A stretch of DNA of 50,599 nt from Polynucleobacter sp. 31A-FELB (GTDB lineage: Bacteria > Pseudomonadota > Gammaproteobacteria > Burkholderiales > Burkholderiaceae), in assembly GCF_018882405.1 (NCBI RefSeq), contig NZ_JACVOO010000017.1, positions 1-50,599 on the forward strand, given 5' to 3'. The translations under genes were made by a program, and so were the position numbers. Shown here piece by piece: positions 5,837 to 14,753 of this stretch. Within the stretch, counting starts at the first letter, position 1; every line of letters starts with the position of its first letter. Below the pieces are notes generated by a model. It saw only the letters and a program-made list of their open reading frames with translations. It ran no database searches and was not told where the DNA came from.

Positions 5837-8800
5837 TTAGGCAAGGATACCGAAGTTTCCAGAAGCTGCGAGAGCTCCTTGAGCTGCAGTAACTGTACCA
5901 ACAATAATCAATCCAGCAGTAAAGTCACCATCAGCATCATAGTAAAGGGCGCCTGTATCGGAGGCTACAGCAAACATCGCACCCGCAGCAGTTCCGTTAC
6001 CAGCAGTAAAGTCTAATGCCCCAATCTGGGCTGCAGTAGCAAGAACAACGCTATTTGCAGCACTTCCAGCTACGTCAGCAACAATCAACGCGGCAGCAGC
6101 AGCATTGGTTAGGACGGTCACTGTTGAGCCAACTGCGCCAGTCATGTTTGTATAGACTGCCTGCGAGAGCCCGAGCACGTCTGTCTGGGATGCGGTGAAG
6201 TCAGAAATAACTTTTCTGTTTGCATTCAATACTTGATTCATTACGAACGTATCAGCACCTGCGCCACCGGTAAGATAATCTAGACCAGTTGTACCATTAA
6301 TTACGTTTGCATTCGCATTTCCAACGATGAAGTCAGCACCATCAGAACCAGTAACATTATTAATGTTTAACAATGTATCAGTCGTTGTAGCAAAAAGGTT
6401 GCTTTGCGTAGCGAAGATGTACTGCGCTGTACCAGCAGCAAGACTTGTTGAAGCACCTGACAAGCCGATTGTGCCACCCATTGTTCCGTTAATTGTTGCT
6501 GCCGTAATGGCTGTTGCACTCAAGTTAACGGCCATACCAGCAGTTGTACCTGTGCCAACACCCTCTACAGCGGCTGTGATATTTACTGAAACAAAAGTAT
6601 TAGTTCCAGTGCCACCATCAATGGTGTCAGCTCCTGTGCCACCTTGAAGAGTGTCGTTACCAGCACCACCAATGATCGTATCAACTGTAGCGCCACCAGA
6701 CAATGTGTCATTACCAGAGCCACCAGTAATTGCTACAGTAGCGGAGTTAGCAACAGTAGTTACTGAGGCAAATGTAACGCCAAGAGCAACCGCATCAGCA
6801 GCAGCACCAACAATGCCAGATGCATTGAAAGTTGCTACCTTTGTATTTCCAGCGTTGTTTGTGTATGCCAAACCAGCATTACCAGATACGTTAATTACAG
6901 TTGCGCTTGTAGCAATCAACTCAAGAGTATCTTGCTGTGCAGTTGTGTTTGTATCAGTCGTCGTAATGTTGATTGATTCAACACCAGCAGCTGTCAATGT
7001 GTTAGCATTAATAGCGGCAGCGCTAGACAAAGTTACGTTTAATACGTCACTTGCACCAGCTGCGTTGAGCAACACATAAGAAGAAGCGAAACCTGTGGTA
7101 GCCAAATATGTTAAGGAAGTACCACCAGCAACACCTGTAAAGCTCATTGCACCAGCTAAATCACCAACTTGAAGCGCTGTGAAGCCAGTAGCTGTATGCG
7201 CACCTTGAGCTGCATCAGTAGCTCCGGCAGCAACGCGCAATGTGGTGAAGTTGGTGATGTTGCCGTTAATTGCCAAGTTTGATGAGTTAGTGTTTGCAAC
7301 GATTGTGTTAACACCCAAACCACCATCCAAAGTGCCGCCAGTACCTAAGTTTTCGTTAGAGATAGTAACAACGTCATTACCAGCACCCATAGCGATTGCT
7401 GTTGTTGTCTGACCAATACTGATTGTATCGGCGCCAACACCACCTACGAACTGCTGTGCATTTCCAAGAACTTGAGTCAATGTTGTGCCAACAGTATTTG
7501 TAGAAGTAATCACAGCAGCTGCAGCCAATGTGTTGGCAGTGATTGTTACACCAGCAGTACCAGCTACGTTAACAGCAGTTGCGCTTGCATCTGTCAAGTT
7601 AGCCAATGTAGAAGCTGTTGTGTTACCAGTGATGTTAATTGTTGTGATGTCTGTATCAATACCAAAAGCGCCAGCAACTGTCGCACCAGTCAAGTTAACA
7701 GCCAATGCAGTGTTTGCTGCAGTTGTCAAAGCACCCAAAGTTCCTGCATCAACAGAAGCTATTGCTCCAGTCAGGTTCAATGTTGTCAAAGCACCAGAAT
7801 TCACTGTAGCTGCTGCGGCGTTGTTAAAAGTAACGGCAGTAATTGTTCCGGCCGCTGTAGCAGAAACACGGTTAGCATCAAGAACAGTTGCTGCGCCAGC
7901 TGTTTTTCCAACTACAGTTGCTGCTGCTGCAACGGTTGCTTCTTGATTAACAGTTACTGCTGTAGTTGTTGCAGTACCAGTAACGGTTACTGCAGACTGA
8001 ACTACTGTTGTATTAACAGCATTTCCAGTTACGCTATTAACAGTAACTGTTGTTCCACCAGTAATTCCAATTGCGCCTGTTGTAGTTCCACCTGTGCTAT
8101 TAGTAACATTCAATGTAACCGCGCCTGTTGGAGCTGTAGTGTTACCAATAGTAGTTGTTCCAGTTGTTACACCAGTATTTGTAATCGTGAGGTTAGTACC
8201 GCCTTGGTAGGCAACGTTATTTGCAGCTTGAGCTGTATTTGTAGCTGTCAATGCTTGAGCTGCACCAGCTGTCAAGGCTGTAATAGTACCCGCGTTCAAC
8301 ACAGTTACATTAGTTACACCAGTAAAAGGTGCACCCGCTGTACTCAATGTACCAATGTTATTTGCCGCAGTAATTTGGAGGTTACCGATGTTAGAAAGCG
8401 ATGCTCCTAATGGTGTAATTGCAGCAGTTGCAAGGTCAGCATTATCTTGGTCAAGCAAGCTCAACGTGTTATCAGTTGGGTTAGTTGCTTTACCAGTTAA
8501 TGTATCTAACGGAGTAAATGTGTTTGTGCCAGCAGCACCATTTACCAAGCCAACGAATGTATTAGCAGTAGCTGTATCTACACCAGTTGTGAGTGTATAA
8601 GTCGTTGTTGGAGCAGATGTTCCAGAAGCGATTGCAGTTGCTTCTTTAGCAAGGATCAAAGTTTGATCAGCTGTACCTGTGTTAGCAGCAGCTGCAGTAA
8701 TGATTGCATTACCTGTCAAAGCCAATGCTTGAGCAACAGTGTAGCTACCTGTGTTGATCAATGCGTTGTATTGAGCAGTCCAGTAAGCCAAGCCGCCTGC

Positions 8801-9061
8801 ATCAGCAGTACGGTTTAATACGTTGGTGTACATCAAGCCGATTGCAGCTGATGTTGTTTGACCACCGTAAGTAGCTACGAATTCTGGGGAATTAGAAAAA
8901 CCCATTGTGATTGCATTCAAAGCAGCTTGTGTGCCACCGTTGTTTGCAAGTGTGTCGCACCAGTAACCGAAACCAGCTGGTTCAGGATTACGGCCGAGGA
9001 TAGCGATATAAAGATTAGCGATCTGAGTTTGGATCGTAGTGTTGACTGGAACAGCTGCCAT
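5837..9061 (-). CDS. RTX-type S-layer-like protein with N-terminal DUF4214 modules, probable type I secretion substrate
   Basis: 1074 aa from the ATG at 9061, chosen because AGGAG at 9072-9068 precedes it; a longer upstream reading lacks a ribosome site. Residues 1 to about 150 hold two DUF4214 motifs (IAILGRNPEPAGFGYW, NVLNRTADAGGLAYW). The long middle is Thr/Ala/Val/Asn-rich beta-type repeat with very few charged residues and one Cys (C35). RTX calcium-binding nonapeptides occur near residues 545-590, 780-825 (GGAGNDTLQGG, GADTIDGGTG) and 905-940 (GLDYLTGGAGADTF). There is no Sec signal, which together with C-terminal RTX repeats points to type I secretion. Size, composition, tandem stop codons (TAATAG), tandem terminators and a strong promoter fit an abundant S-layer protein. 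It could instead be another large RTX adhesin. The T1SS operon at 20.3-24.8 kb is the likely exporter. Confidence 0.85.
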   Translation of the reverse strand: MAAVPVNTTIQTQIANLYIAILGRNPEPAGFGYWCDTLANNGGTQAALNAITMGFSNSPEFVATYGGQTTSAAIGLMYTNVLNRTADAGGLAYWTAQYNALINTGSYTVAQALALTGNAIITAAAANTGTADQTLILAKEATAIASGTSAPTTTYTLTTGVDTATANTFVGLVNGAAGTNTFTPLDTLTGKATNPTDNTLSLLDQDNADLATAAITPLGASLSNIGNLQITAANNIGTLSTAGAPFTGVTNVTVLNAGTITALTAGAAQALTATNTAQAANNVAYQGGTNLTITNTGVTTGTTTIGNTTAPTGAVTLNVTNSTGGTTTGAIGITGGTTVTVNSVTGNAVNTTVVQSAVTVTGTATTTAVTVNQEATVAAAATVVGKTAGAATVLDANRVSATAAGTITAVTFNNAAAATVNSGALTTLNLTGAIASVDAGTLGALTTAANTALAVNLTGATVAGAFGIDTDITTINITGNTTASTLANLTDASATAVNVAGTAGVTITANTLAAAAVITSTNTVGTTLTQVLGNAQQFVGGVGADTISIGQTTTAIAMGAGNDVVTISNENLGTGGTLDGGLGVNTIVANTNSSNLAINGNITNFTTLRVAAGATDAAQGAHTATGFTALQVGDLAGAMSFTGVAGGTSLTYLATTGFASSYVLLNAAGASDVLNVTLSSAAAINANTLTAAGVESINITTTDTNTTAQQDTLELIATSATVINVSGNAGLAYTNNAGNTKVATFNASGIVGAAADAVALGVTFASVTTVANSATVAITGGSGNDTLSGGATVDTIIGGAGNDTLQGGTGADTIDGGTGTNTFVSVNITAAVEGVGTGTTAGMAVNLSATAITAATINGTMGGTIGLSGASTSLAAGTAQYIFATQSNLFATTTDTLLNINNVTGSDGADFIVGNANANVINGTTGLDYLTGGAGADTFVMNQVLNANRKVISDFTASQTDVLGLSQAVYTNMTGAVGSTVTVLTNAAAAALIVADVAGSAANSVVLATAAQIGALDFTAGNGTAAGAMFAVASDTGALYYDADGDFTAGLIIVGTVTAAQGALAASGNFGILA

Positions 9062-9114
9062 TGAAATTCTCCTAGTAATTAATAAAGGCAAATTGGTCGT
9101 AAAAACCAATATTG

Positions 9115-9166
9115 ACGATGAATGATATCTAACATAGACTGTACTCGTATGTGATATAAATCACTT
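9115..9166 (-). promoter_or_regulatory. S-layer gene promoter with Crp-type site at class II-like spacing
   Basis: A TGTGA-TATAAA-TCACT palindrome lies at 9150-9165 (9 of 10 consensus positions). On the minus strand a -10-like TATCAT lies at 9127-9122, implying a start near 9115 and a 5' UTR of about 54 nt. The palindrome centre (9157.5) is then about 42 bp upstream of the start, where class II Crp-type activators bind in place of a -35 element. No good -35 is present. The type I secretion operon promoter at 24.9 kb has the same geometry. Confidence 0.65.
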
Positions 9167-9434
9167 TTAAGACAAATGAGTACTTTGAATCCCAATACCT
9201 GTGAAAAAAAACAACAAATCCACACTTTTAGGGGGCCTAGGGCCTCTGTATTGGTCATTTGAAGTGATTATTCTACCCCAAATTACCCTGTTTACTAGAT
9301 TGGTTACTAGATTTGCGTTCGGCATTCTCCGACTCAAGCCCCAAATGTCTGCAAGCCTCCTGCGAACGCCCTATCAAGCTTTTTTAAGCACCCTAAAGCC
9401 CGTTAACCAGGCTACCAAGCCAGAAACACCCAAA

Positions 9435-9450
9435 TGTGATGTATTTCTCA
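9435..9450. promoter_or_regulatory. Additional Crp-like palindrome upstream of the regulator gene
   Basis: TGTGA-TGTATT-TCTCA matches the TGTGA-N6-TCACA consensus at 9 of 10 positions. It is about 120 nt before the regulator start codon. No -10 element sits at the class II distance on the plus strand, so if it is real it would act from a class I position or as an autoregulatory operator. Confidence 0.35.
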
Positions 9451-9507
9451 CTTTTACTGGGCTTCATTTAATGGTGCAGCGCAAATACTTTAGAAATTCT
9501 GCACTTA

Positions 9508-9554
9508 TTGACTCTATATATAGTCAAGATTGCCATCTTGGGCAATTGAGCCCA
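9508..9554 (+). promoter_or_regulatory. Leader of the Crp-type regulator: palindrome plus overlapping hairpins before the RBS
   Basis: TTGACT-N8-AGTCAA (9508-9527) is a perfect inverted repeat with a TATATA core that could be the -10. Three overlapping stems follow: CAAGAT/ATCTTG (9525-9540), ATTGCC/GGCAAT (9529-9546) and TGGGC/GCCCA (9539-9554). The middle one excludes both others. They end 2 nt before the AAGGAGGG ribosome site at 9557-9564. Operator or leader control of the regulator is possible; the sequence shows only the pairing potential. Confidence 0.4.
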
Positions 9555-9571
9555 GCAAGGAGGGTCTAAAT

Positions 9572-10279
9572 ATGGCCGTTTCAGTTGATCTGATTAAGCA
9601 ATTCCCCTTCTTTCAGGGTCTGGCAGACGTGGATCTGCAAAGTATTGCCCAAAATACCCAATTAGGAGCTGCTAAGCAGGGGCAAGAGATTTTGGCGAGG
9701 GGCTCACTAGTGAGCTTTTTGACCTTTGTAGTGTCTGGCCGCATTCAATCGACAGAAATCGCGGACGATGGCCGAGTTATTGGCATCACTATTCTGGTAC
9801 CTGGTGACATTATTGGTTGCCTCACCTTGGCTGATGGCCAGCCGGTGACTAATTCTCTACGTACGCTAGAGGACTCACAAATGCTACTCGTGCCTATGGC
9901 GCTTGCCAAGAACTTGTTGGCGACCCAACCATTAATTGCACAACGGGTGATGCATTTACTAGCGCAGTCAGTGCGTCACTCTTTAAAAGAGCGCTCGATG
10001 CTCAGTCTACCGAATGCGTTTCATCGCATCTTTGTGCAACTCAATCTCTTGGTCAACAATAACTCAGCGCAAAGACAGCTTCATCATGTGCCACGTCAAC
10101 AAGATATCGCCGCTATGGTGAACACCAGCCGTGAAACAGTGTCACGCGCCCTGCAGTTACTTATTAAAAATGGCGTGCTCACTAAGACGGGACATCAATT
10201 GCATATTCAGCAAAGTGATGCTTTGAAAAAATTAGCGGCCGATGGATTAGATGCACTACCCAATCAAAAGGTGGAATAA
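9572..10279 (+). CDS. Crp/Fnr-family transcription regulator
   Basis: 235 aa from the ATG at 9572, which has AAGGAGGG 7 nt upstream; an upstream in-frame start lacks this. The N-terminal half is a cNMP-binding jelly roll (FPFFQGLADVDL, GRIQSTEIADDGRVIG, LVPGDIIG), but the E. coli Crp cAMP-pocket pattern (G-E-x-A-L with R-x-A-T) is not evident, so the effector may not be cAMP. There is no N-terminal cysteine cluster, so it is not an oxygen-sensing Fnr. The C-terminal helix-turn-helix (QDIAAMVNTSRETVSRAL, about residues 176-195) has R-E-x-x-S-R at the positions that read TGTGA in Crp. It is divergent from the S-layer gene, which has a TGTGA-N6-TCAC site in its promoter, so control of the S-layer gene is a reasonable inference. 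Confidence 0.9.
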   Translation: MAVSVDLIKQFPFFQGLADVDLQSIAQNTQLGAAKQGQEILARGSLVSFLTFVVSGRIQSTEIADDGRVIGITILVPGDIIGCLTLADGQPVTNSLRTLEDSQMLLVPMALAKNLLATQPLIAQRVMHLLAQSVRHSLKERSMLSLPNAFHRIFVQLNLLVNNNSAQRQLHHVPRQQDIAAMVNTSRETVSRALQLLIKNGVLTKTGHQLHIQQSDALKKLAADGLDALPNQKVE

Positions 10280-10326
10280 GGTCTTTTGATTTTTAGTTAA
10301 GCTTTTGTGAATTATTTGCTTAATAT

Positions 10327-12465
10327 TTAATTAATCTTCGCTTGGTCTTTGCTTAATCTTTGCAACACAAAACCTAAAAATTGCCCCTGAGTATTTGCGG
10401 GTACCTGCAAACGAAATTCAACATCTTGAGTGGTGTGGCTAATCTCAAAATCAATTCTCGCAATTTCTCCTGCTGGGAGATTTCCAGAAGTTGATTGTTG
10501 GAATTCGCTGTGATTCGATGCCTGCGTTAAAGCAACACTCTTGGCAGCAATCAATTGCTTGCCGTATTGCGCACTCACATCAATGAGTGCATTGGCTGGT
10601 AATACTGAAGTGAGAGCGCCTTGTGCGATTAAGCGATATTGACCAGCCAGTAATGGAATGTAAGGGCCATAAGCCAATATCCCCGCTTGCCCATTTGGCT
10701 TTAAGGCCGCACCATCACGACTACCAACTAGCGTAAAGAAATCATCCGCTGGAAATGTTCTGCTCGGGCGCTCAGAAGCAGATCGTGGCACACCCGCAGC
10801 AATGGCATCTGCATTTGTCGGATTAGCTGCAGTAAAGCCAAAAGGCACTTCTAGAGGAAATAAGTAATCCCACAAAATATCGGGATTATCAAAGTAAAAA
10901 ATACTGTGCATCGGGCACTCAATTGTGTTACTTGCTTGCGCTGGCAAACTACCCCATAAGCGAGTACCTAGCTCGTGCTTAGTAGCCAAAAGAAAGTTGT
11001 ACTGGCGTGGTGTTTTTTTCTCACTATCTCGATAGATAAAGTCGATGCCATTATTACCCCACATCATGTAGCCACTGCGTGGACGCCAAGGATTTATTTG
11101 AGCAAAGAAATAGTCAAAGTTGGAAGCAAAACGAGTAGGTCTTGCATTCCAGTAAGTAGCCACACCATCTTGCAAGTTCAACTGCTTCTTTGCTTGATCT
11201 ACACAAGCGACTGCCAATTCAGTTTGGGAGCCTACTGCTAGGCCAATCATATCCTTGCCCCCATGGTCTTTCATGTGCGGCCCGATTCGTTCACGCCCCA
11301 ATTGCCATACCAACATGGCAGATAACAATGCAATAAAGACGAGTAAATACATTACCTTTCGATAGGTTTGACTTCTACTGAATAGTTGCCAAACTCGTAA
11401 ATACAGCAGACTTAAACAGAGTAAAGAAATCAAACCAGGAAACGCTAAGTACCGAATGCTGCCGACCTCCTGAAAGAAAATCGGTGTAGTCACTACAACA
11501 CTCAATGAAGGCAAGAGCGCATCGGATTGCAGCCAAGCAAACAAATCAGCCTTGGTTTTAGGCCACTTGCCTGCAAGTAAAAATGGATATACCAGCACTA
11601 AGACAATCAGCACTACGATAAAACCATAGTTCTCCGGAGAGGAGATAAACCACTCCCAGCAAGATAAGGCTGCCGCAATAAATTTATCGAATGAGAAAAA
11701 ACTATTGAGTAGTGATTGGCGCGGGATAAAAAAACTCGCCAAGGTTCCCAACACCAAGCCCATGAATACAGCAAGGACATCCGCAAAAGGACGGCAACGC
11801 TGAGGAAAGCGCCAGATCAACTGCGCAACAATCCAAGTCAGAAGCAAAGGTGCGCATAAAGAATCAGAAACCGCCTGAGCAAAGCTCAAGAAAAATAGAA
11901 GACTCAAAATTGCAGGTGAATAGCCTGCACTTCTCCAGCGGGCACTCAACTGAAAAATACCCAATACAACCAGCGCCATCAAAAAGTGTGCGCCAGAGGC
12001 AAAGATTTGCCAATACAAATTGGCCATAGCGACTGGGAAGAAAATGGCGATGTTCACCAGCGCCAAACCACCCAAGAGCCCTACCTGCAAATAGGAGATT
12101 GCTTGCAAGCCTTTGGCCGAACGCAGCACGATGGTACAGATCCAGACCAATATGCCTAAGTTAATAACGGCAATGACTTTAAACGTGTAAACATTTGACC
12201 AGCCGATCGCCATCATGAGCCAGGCAATCAGCGCATCTGGAAAGAGGTAAGGGGCCCGAGGTAAGTTCCAGTGGGCAATAGACTGGCCTATGAGGATGTC
12301 ACGCGCAAAATCGAGCATCACTAAGCTATCCGCATTGGAAGCCATGCGAAATACCAGCGGAAAGCAATAAAAAAACAGGCTGACTAAACCATACAAAAAT
12401 ACGCCCAACACAATCCATTCCAAGAGTTGGCGACCAAAAGAATGGCGTAATGGAAATGTAGGCAT
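10327..12465 (-). CDS. Large polytopic membrane protein with soluble C-terminal domain, GT-C-like
   Basis: 712 aa. I do not recognise a specific family. Residues 1 to about 395 contain roughly ten hydrophobic segments (e.g. LLEWIVLGVFLYGLVSLFF, VIAVINLGILVWICTIVL, FIVVLIVLVLVYPFLLAG). The remainder is soluble and probably periplasmic, with aromatic motifs (FASNFDYFFAQINPW, SGYMMWGNNGIDF) and a beta-rich end. This layout resembles GT-C polyprenyl-phosphate-sugar glycosyltransferases, but no diagnostic motif was identified. The ATG at 12465 was chosen over a TTG at 12477; neither has a clear ribosome site. It is divergent from the acyltransferase gene across 126 nt, and the pair probably modifies a surface glycan. 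Confidence 0.6.
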   Translation of the reverse strand: MPTFPLRHSFGRQLLEWIVLGVFLYGLVSLFFYCFPLVFRMASNADSLVMLDFARDILIGQSIAHWNLPRAPYLFPDALIAWLMMAIGWSNVYTFKVIAVINLGILVWICTIVLRSAKGLQAISYLQVGLLGGLALVNIAIFFPVAMANLYWQIFASGAHFLMALVVLGIFQLSARWRSAGYSPAILSLLFFLSFAQAVSDSLCAPLLLTWIVAQLIWRFPQRCRPFADVLAVFMGLVLGTLASFFIPRQSLLNSFFSFDKFIAAALSCWEWFISSPENYGFIVVLIVLVLVYPFLLAGKWPKTKADLFAWLQSDALLPSLSVVVTTPIFFQEVGSIRYLAFPGLISLLCLSLLYLRVWQLFSRSQTYRKVMYLLVFIALLSAMLVWQLGRERIGPHMKDHGGKDMIGLAVGSQTELAVACVDQAKKQLNLQDGVATYWNARPTRFASNFDYFFAQINPWRPRSGYMMWGNNGIDFIYRDSEKKTPRQYNFLLATKHELGTRLWGSLPAQASNTIECPMHSIFYFDNPDILWDYLFPLEVPFGFTAANPTNADAIAAGVPRSASERPSRTFPADDFFTLVGSRDGAALKPNGQAGILAYGPYIPLLAGQYRLIAQGALTSVLPANALIDVSAQYGKQLIAAKSVALTQASNHSEFQQSTSGNLPAGEIARIDFEISHTTQDVEFRLQVPANTQGQFLGFVLQRLSKDQAKIN

Positions 12466-12591
12466 AGGAATCAGCAATTTCTGCGGGGCAAGGAAGTGGG
12501 TATTTTACGTCAGCCATTTTGCCTAGCGACATTGCCTGAACTAGATCACCTGAGCCAACTGGGCCAGCAAGCCTATGAGAAAATCTACGAG

Positions 12592-14730
12592 ATGCGCAAT
12601 CCCCTTCCGTACCGTCCAGATATTGATGGCCTCAGAGCGATTGCGGTTATCTCGGTTATTGCCTATCACCTCCAGAGCACTTTCTTGCCTGGTGGCTTTA
12701 TCGGGGTAGATATCTTTTTTGTTATTTCTGGATTTGTGGTCAGCGCAGCACTCAGCAAAGCAAATGCTAGCTCTTTCTTGGGCTTTATTGCGCAGTTCTA
12801 TGCACGACGTCTTGCGCGGATTGTGCCGACCCTAGTACTGGTCTTAAGTGTGAGTGCACTCCTTGCCAGTTTGTTTATTCCCCGCGCCTGGTTAAGCAGT
12901 CTGAGTGAAGAAACCGCACTCTATGCCTTTTGGGGGGTGAGTAATTGGCGCCTGCAAACCAATACGGATGTGTACTTTTCACCGCGCGCAGAATTTAATC
13001 CCTACACACAAACCTGGTCCTTGGGAGTCGAAGAGCAGTTTTACCTGATTGCTCCTATGCTGTTTTTTCTCTGGGCATACGCCAAGCAATTTCAGCGCCC
13101 ATCATTGGTACGATTCACAACGATAGCGCTATCCATCTTCGCTCTGGGATCTTTGGTTTTTTGTGCCTGGGCTAGCACGCACTACCCTGCAGTGGCTTTT
13201 TATTCTATCGGCGCGCGTTTTTGGGAATTGGCTTTAGGCGCACTACTCTTTTTTATCAGTGCACATACTTCACCCGTACTTGCTGGCAACACAAAATTGA
13301 TTGGATCGATTGGCCTGATTGGCATCGGGCAAAAAGTATTACCTTGGCTAGGACTCGGGCTCATTACTGCAGCAGCCCTGTTTGCTATGCCCACTGCCTT
13401 TCCTTGGCCGTGGGCCTTAGCCCCCACGATTGGCGCGCTATGCATTATTGGGGGTGTTGGAGCTCCACAAGATCACCCCTTGCGAGCATTTTTATCTCGC
13501 CCATTTTGGGTCTGGATTGGAAAGCGGTCTTACTCACTGTATTTATGGCACTGGCCAGTATTTGTTTTATTGCGTTGGACCAGCGGATTAGAGACGCCAA
13601 TTCAATACGGATGCGCACTCGCAATCACTATCCTCTTGTCGATGCTCTCTTATCGCTATGTTGAGCAGATCTTTAGGCACAACCCATGGATTGAAAAACA
13701 TTCCAATCGTTTCATCATCGTGCTTTTTTTAGCCATGCCCTTAAGCGGAATGCTGCTAAGCCAATATCTTTTTACCCATTTGCAACAGTTCAGTTGGAGT
13801 ACGGTTTCTCGTGCGCCAAATGATTGGTACGGCTCCAATCTATCGATGTATGTCAATAATGATCAACGTCCCTGTCAGGTAGAGCAGGCTTTTATCCCCT
13901 TCGCAGGCGGAATGCAGAGAGTCTTGACGCCAAGCCAATGCCAAATACCGCCTCATCAAGCTACCATCTATGTATTGGGTGACTCTCATGCTGGCGCCAT
14001 CATTCCGATGCTCGAGCAAATCAGCGCACAAACTGGCACCATCGTTAAGGTCTTTTCCTTTCAAGGCACAGTAGCCACTCCATACGCTTGTAGTTATCTA
14101 GACCTACAAGCACCCATGGAAGTGGGCCGTGCCCCGGGATGCCTGGAATTTAATACTGCTACGCGTGATCTGATTGCGAGCCAAGCGAAGCCGGGAGACT
14201 TGGTTCTACTCTCTAGCCTGCGCATGATGCGCTATGGAGATCAATGGGCTAGCTTTCAGATTAGCGATATGCAAGACCGCATGAACTCAGATCAAGCACA
14301 AGCCCTGAGAAAGGACGCTGCTGCAGAGATAGACCTATGGATAAAGCCTTTCTTGGCCCAGCAAATGAAAGTGATTTTTGTAGCACCTACACCTATTTTT
14401 AGAGCACCAACCTTCCGCTGTGCCGATTGGTTTAATGCGCATAACCCCATTTGCGTTGGCAATAATCAACAGCCTAGAGCTGATCTTGAAAAACTACGTG
14501 CGCCGATATTGTCTGCGATGCATCAGCAGGCGCAAAAACACGCCAATGTATTGATTTGGGATACGCTGCCCATTCTTTGCAAGGAAGAAAGTTGCAGCGC
14601 CCTCTCAGAAGGAAAACCATTGTTTTTTGATGGCGATCACTTTAGTAACTATGGAAACTGGGTCTTGTATCCCCACTTCAAAGACTGGCTCGCAGCGCAA
14701 GCACTGATCAACAGCAGCGCACAAAAGTAA
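12592..14730 (+). CDS. OafA/YrhL-type membrane acyltransferase with C-terminal SGNH domain
   Basis: 712 aa. The N-terminal acyltransferase-3 domain (about residues 1-370) begins with the family signature YRPDIDGLRAIAVISVIAYH, with GGFIGVDIFFVISGFVVS and WSLGVEEQFYL following; about ten membrane segments. The C-terminal domain (about 430-705) is SGNH-hydrolase-like: VLGDSHAGA provides the Ser and GDHFSNYGNWVLYP the Asp/His. Such two-domain proteins acetylate O-antigen or other surface sugars using cytoplasmic acetyl-CoA. The ATG at 12592 was taken because family proteins start a few residues before YRPDIDGLRA; a GTG-initiated frame from 12496 adds a tail with no similarity. The 3' end is only 23 nt from the convergent three-domain glycosyltransferase gene. 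Confidence 0.9.
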   Translation: MRNPLPYRPDIDGLRAIAVISVIAYHLQSTFLPGGFIGVDIFFVISGFVVSAALSKANASSFLGFIAQFYARRLARIVPTLVLVLSVSALLASLFIPRAWLSSLSEETALYAFWGVSNWRLQTNTDVYFSPRAEFNPYTQTWSLGVEEQFYLIAPMLFFLWAYAKQFQRPSLVRFTTIALSIFALGSLVFCAWASTHYPAVAFYSIGARFWELALGALLFFISAHTSPVLAGNTKLIGSIGLIGIGQKVLPWLGLGLITAAALFAMPTAFPWPWALAPTIGALCIIGGVGAPQDHPLRAFLSRPFWVWIGKRSYSLYLWHWPVFVLLRWTSGLETPIQYGCALAITILLSMLSYRYVEQIFRHNPWIEKHSNRFIIVLFLAMPLSGMLLSQYLFTHLQQFSWSTVSRAPNDWYGSNLSMYVNNDQRPCQVEQAFIPFAGGMQRVLTPSQCQIPPHQATIYVLGDSHAGAIIPMLEQISAQTGTIVKVFSFQGTVATPYACSYLDLQAPMEVGRAPGCLEFNTATRDLIASQAKPGDLVLLSSLRMMRYGDQWASFQISDMQDRMNSDQAQALRKDAAAEIDLWIKPFLAQQMKVIFVAPTPIFRAPTFRCADWFNAHNPICVGNNQQPRADLEKLRAPILSAMHQQAQKHANVLIWDTLPILCKEESCSALSEGKPLFFDGDHFSNYGNWVLYPHFKDWLAAQALINSSAQK

Positions 14731-14753
14731 AGATTACTTGGGATTGGTTGGGA

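Larger units (their letters stand above)
9062..9571. other. 510-bp divergent intergenic region, S-layer gene and Crp-type regulator
   Basis: It contains the S-layer promoter (9115-9166), a second Crp-like half-matching site (9435-9450), and the regulator's leader with a palindrome and hairpins (9508-9554). The middle part (about 9190-9430) shows no gene I can support: a GTG-initiated 122-codon frame at 9201-9569 has no ribosome site and no recognisable composition. GCGTTCG at 9315-9321 and CGAACGC at 9363-9369 are complementary across 41 nt and could form a long stem, but no promoter-terminator pair for a small RNA is evident. Confidence 0.6.

Noticed and set aside
7472..8410. Cys/Ser-rich 312-codon open frame (and several others) on the plus strand opposite the S-layer gene
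   Set aside because: These are antisense shadows of a repetitive, GCA/GTT-biased coding sequence. Their low-complexity composition follows directly from the complementary Thr/Ala/Val codons, and none has a ribosome site.
9201..9569. 122-codon frame upstream of the Crp-type regulator
   Set aside because: It starts at a GTG without ribosome site, has no family resemblance, and overlaps the regulator's leader hairpins.
12496..12591. N-terminal extension of the acyltransferase from a GTG start
   Set aside because: The extra 32 residues have no family similarity and AAGGAA is too close to the GTG. The ATG at 12592 gives a start typical of the family.
14731..14753. Short direct repeats (GATTACTTGG) at the convergent gene ends
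   Set aside because: They are a small local duplication around the stop codon of the glycosyltransferase gene with no hairpin or other function visible.
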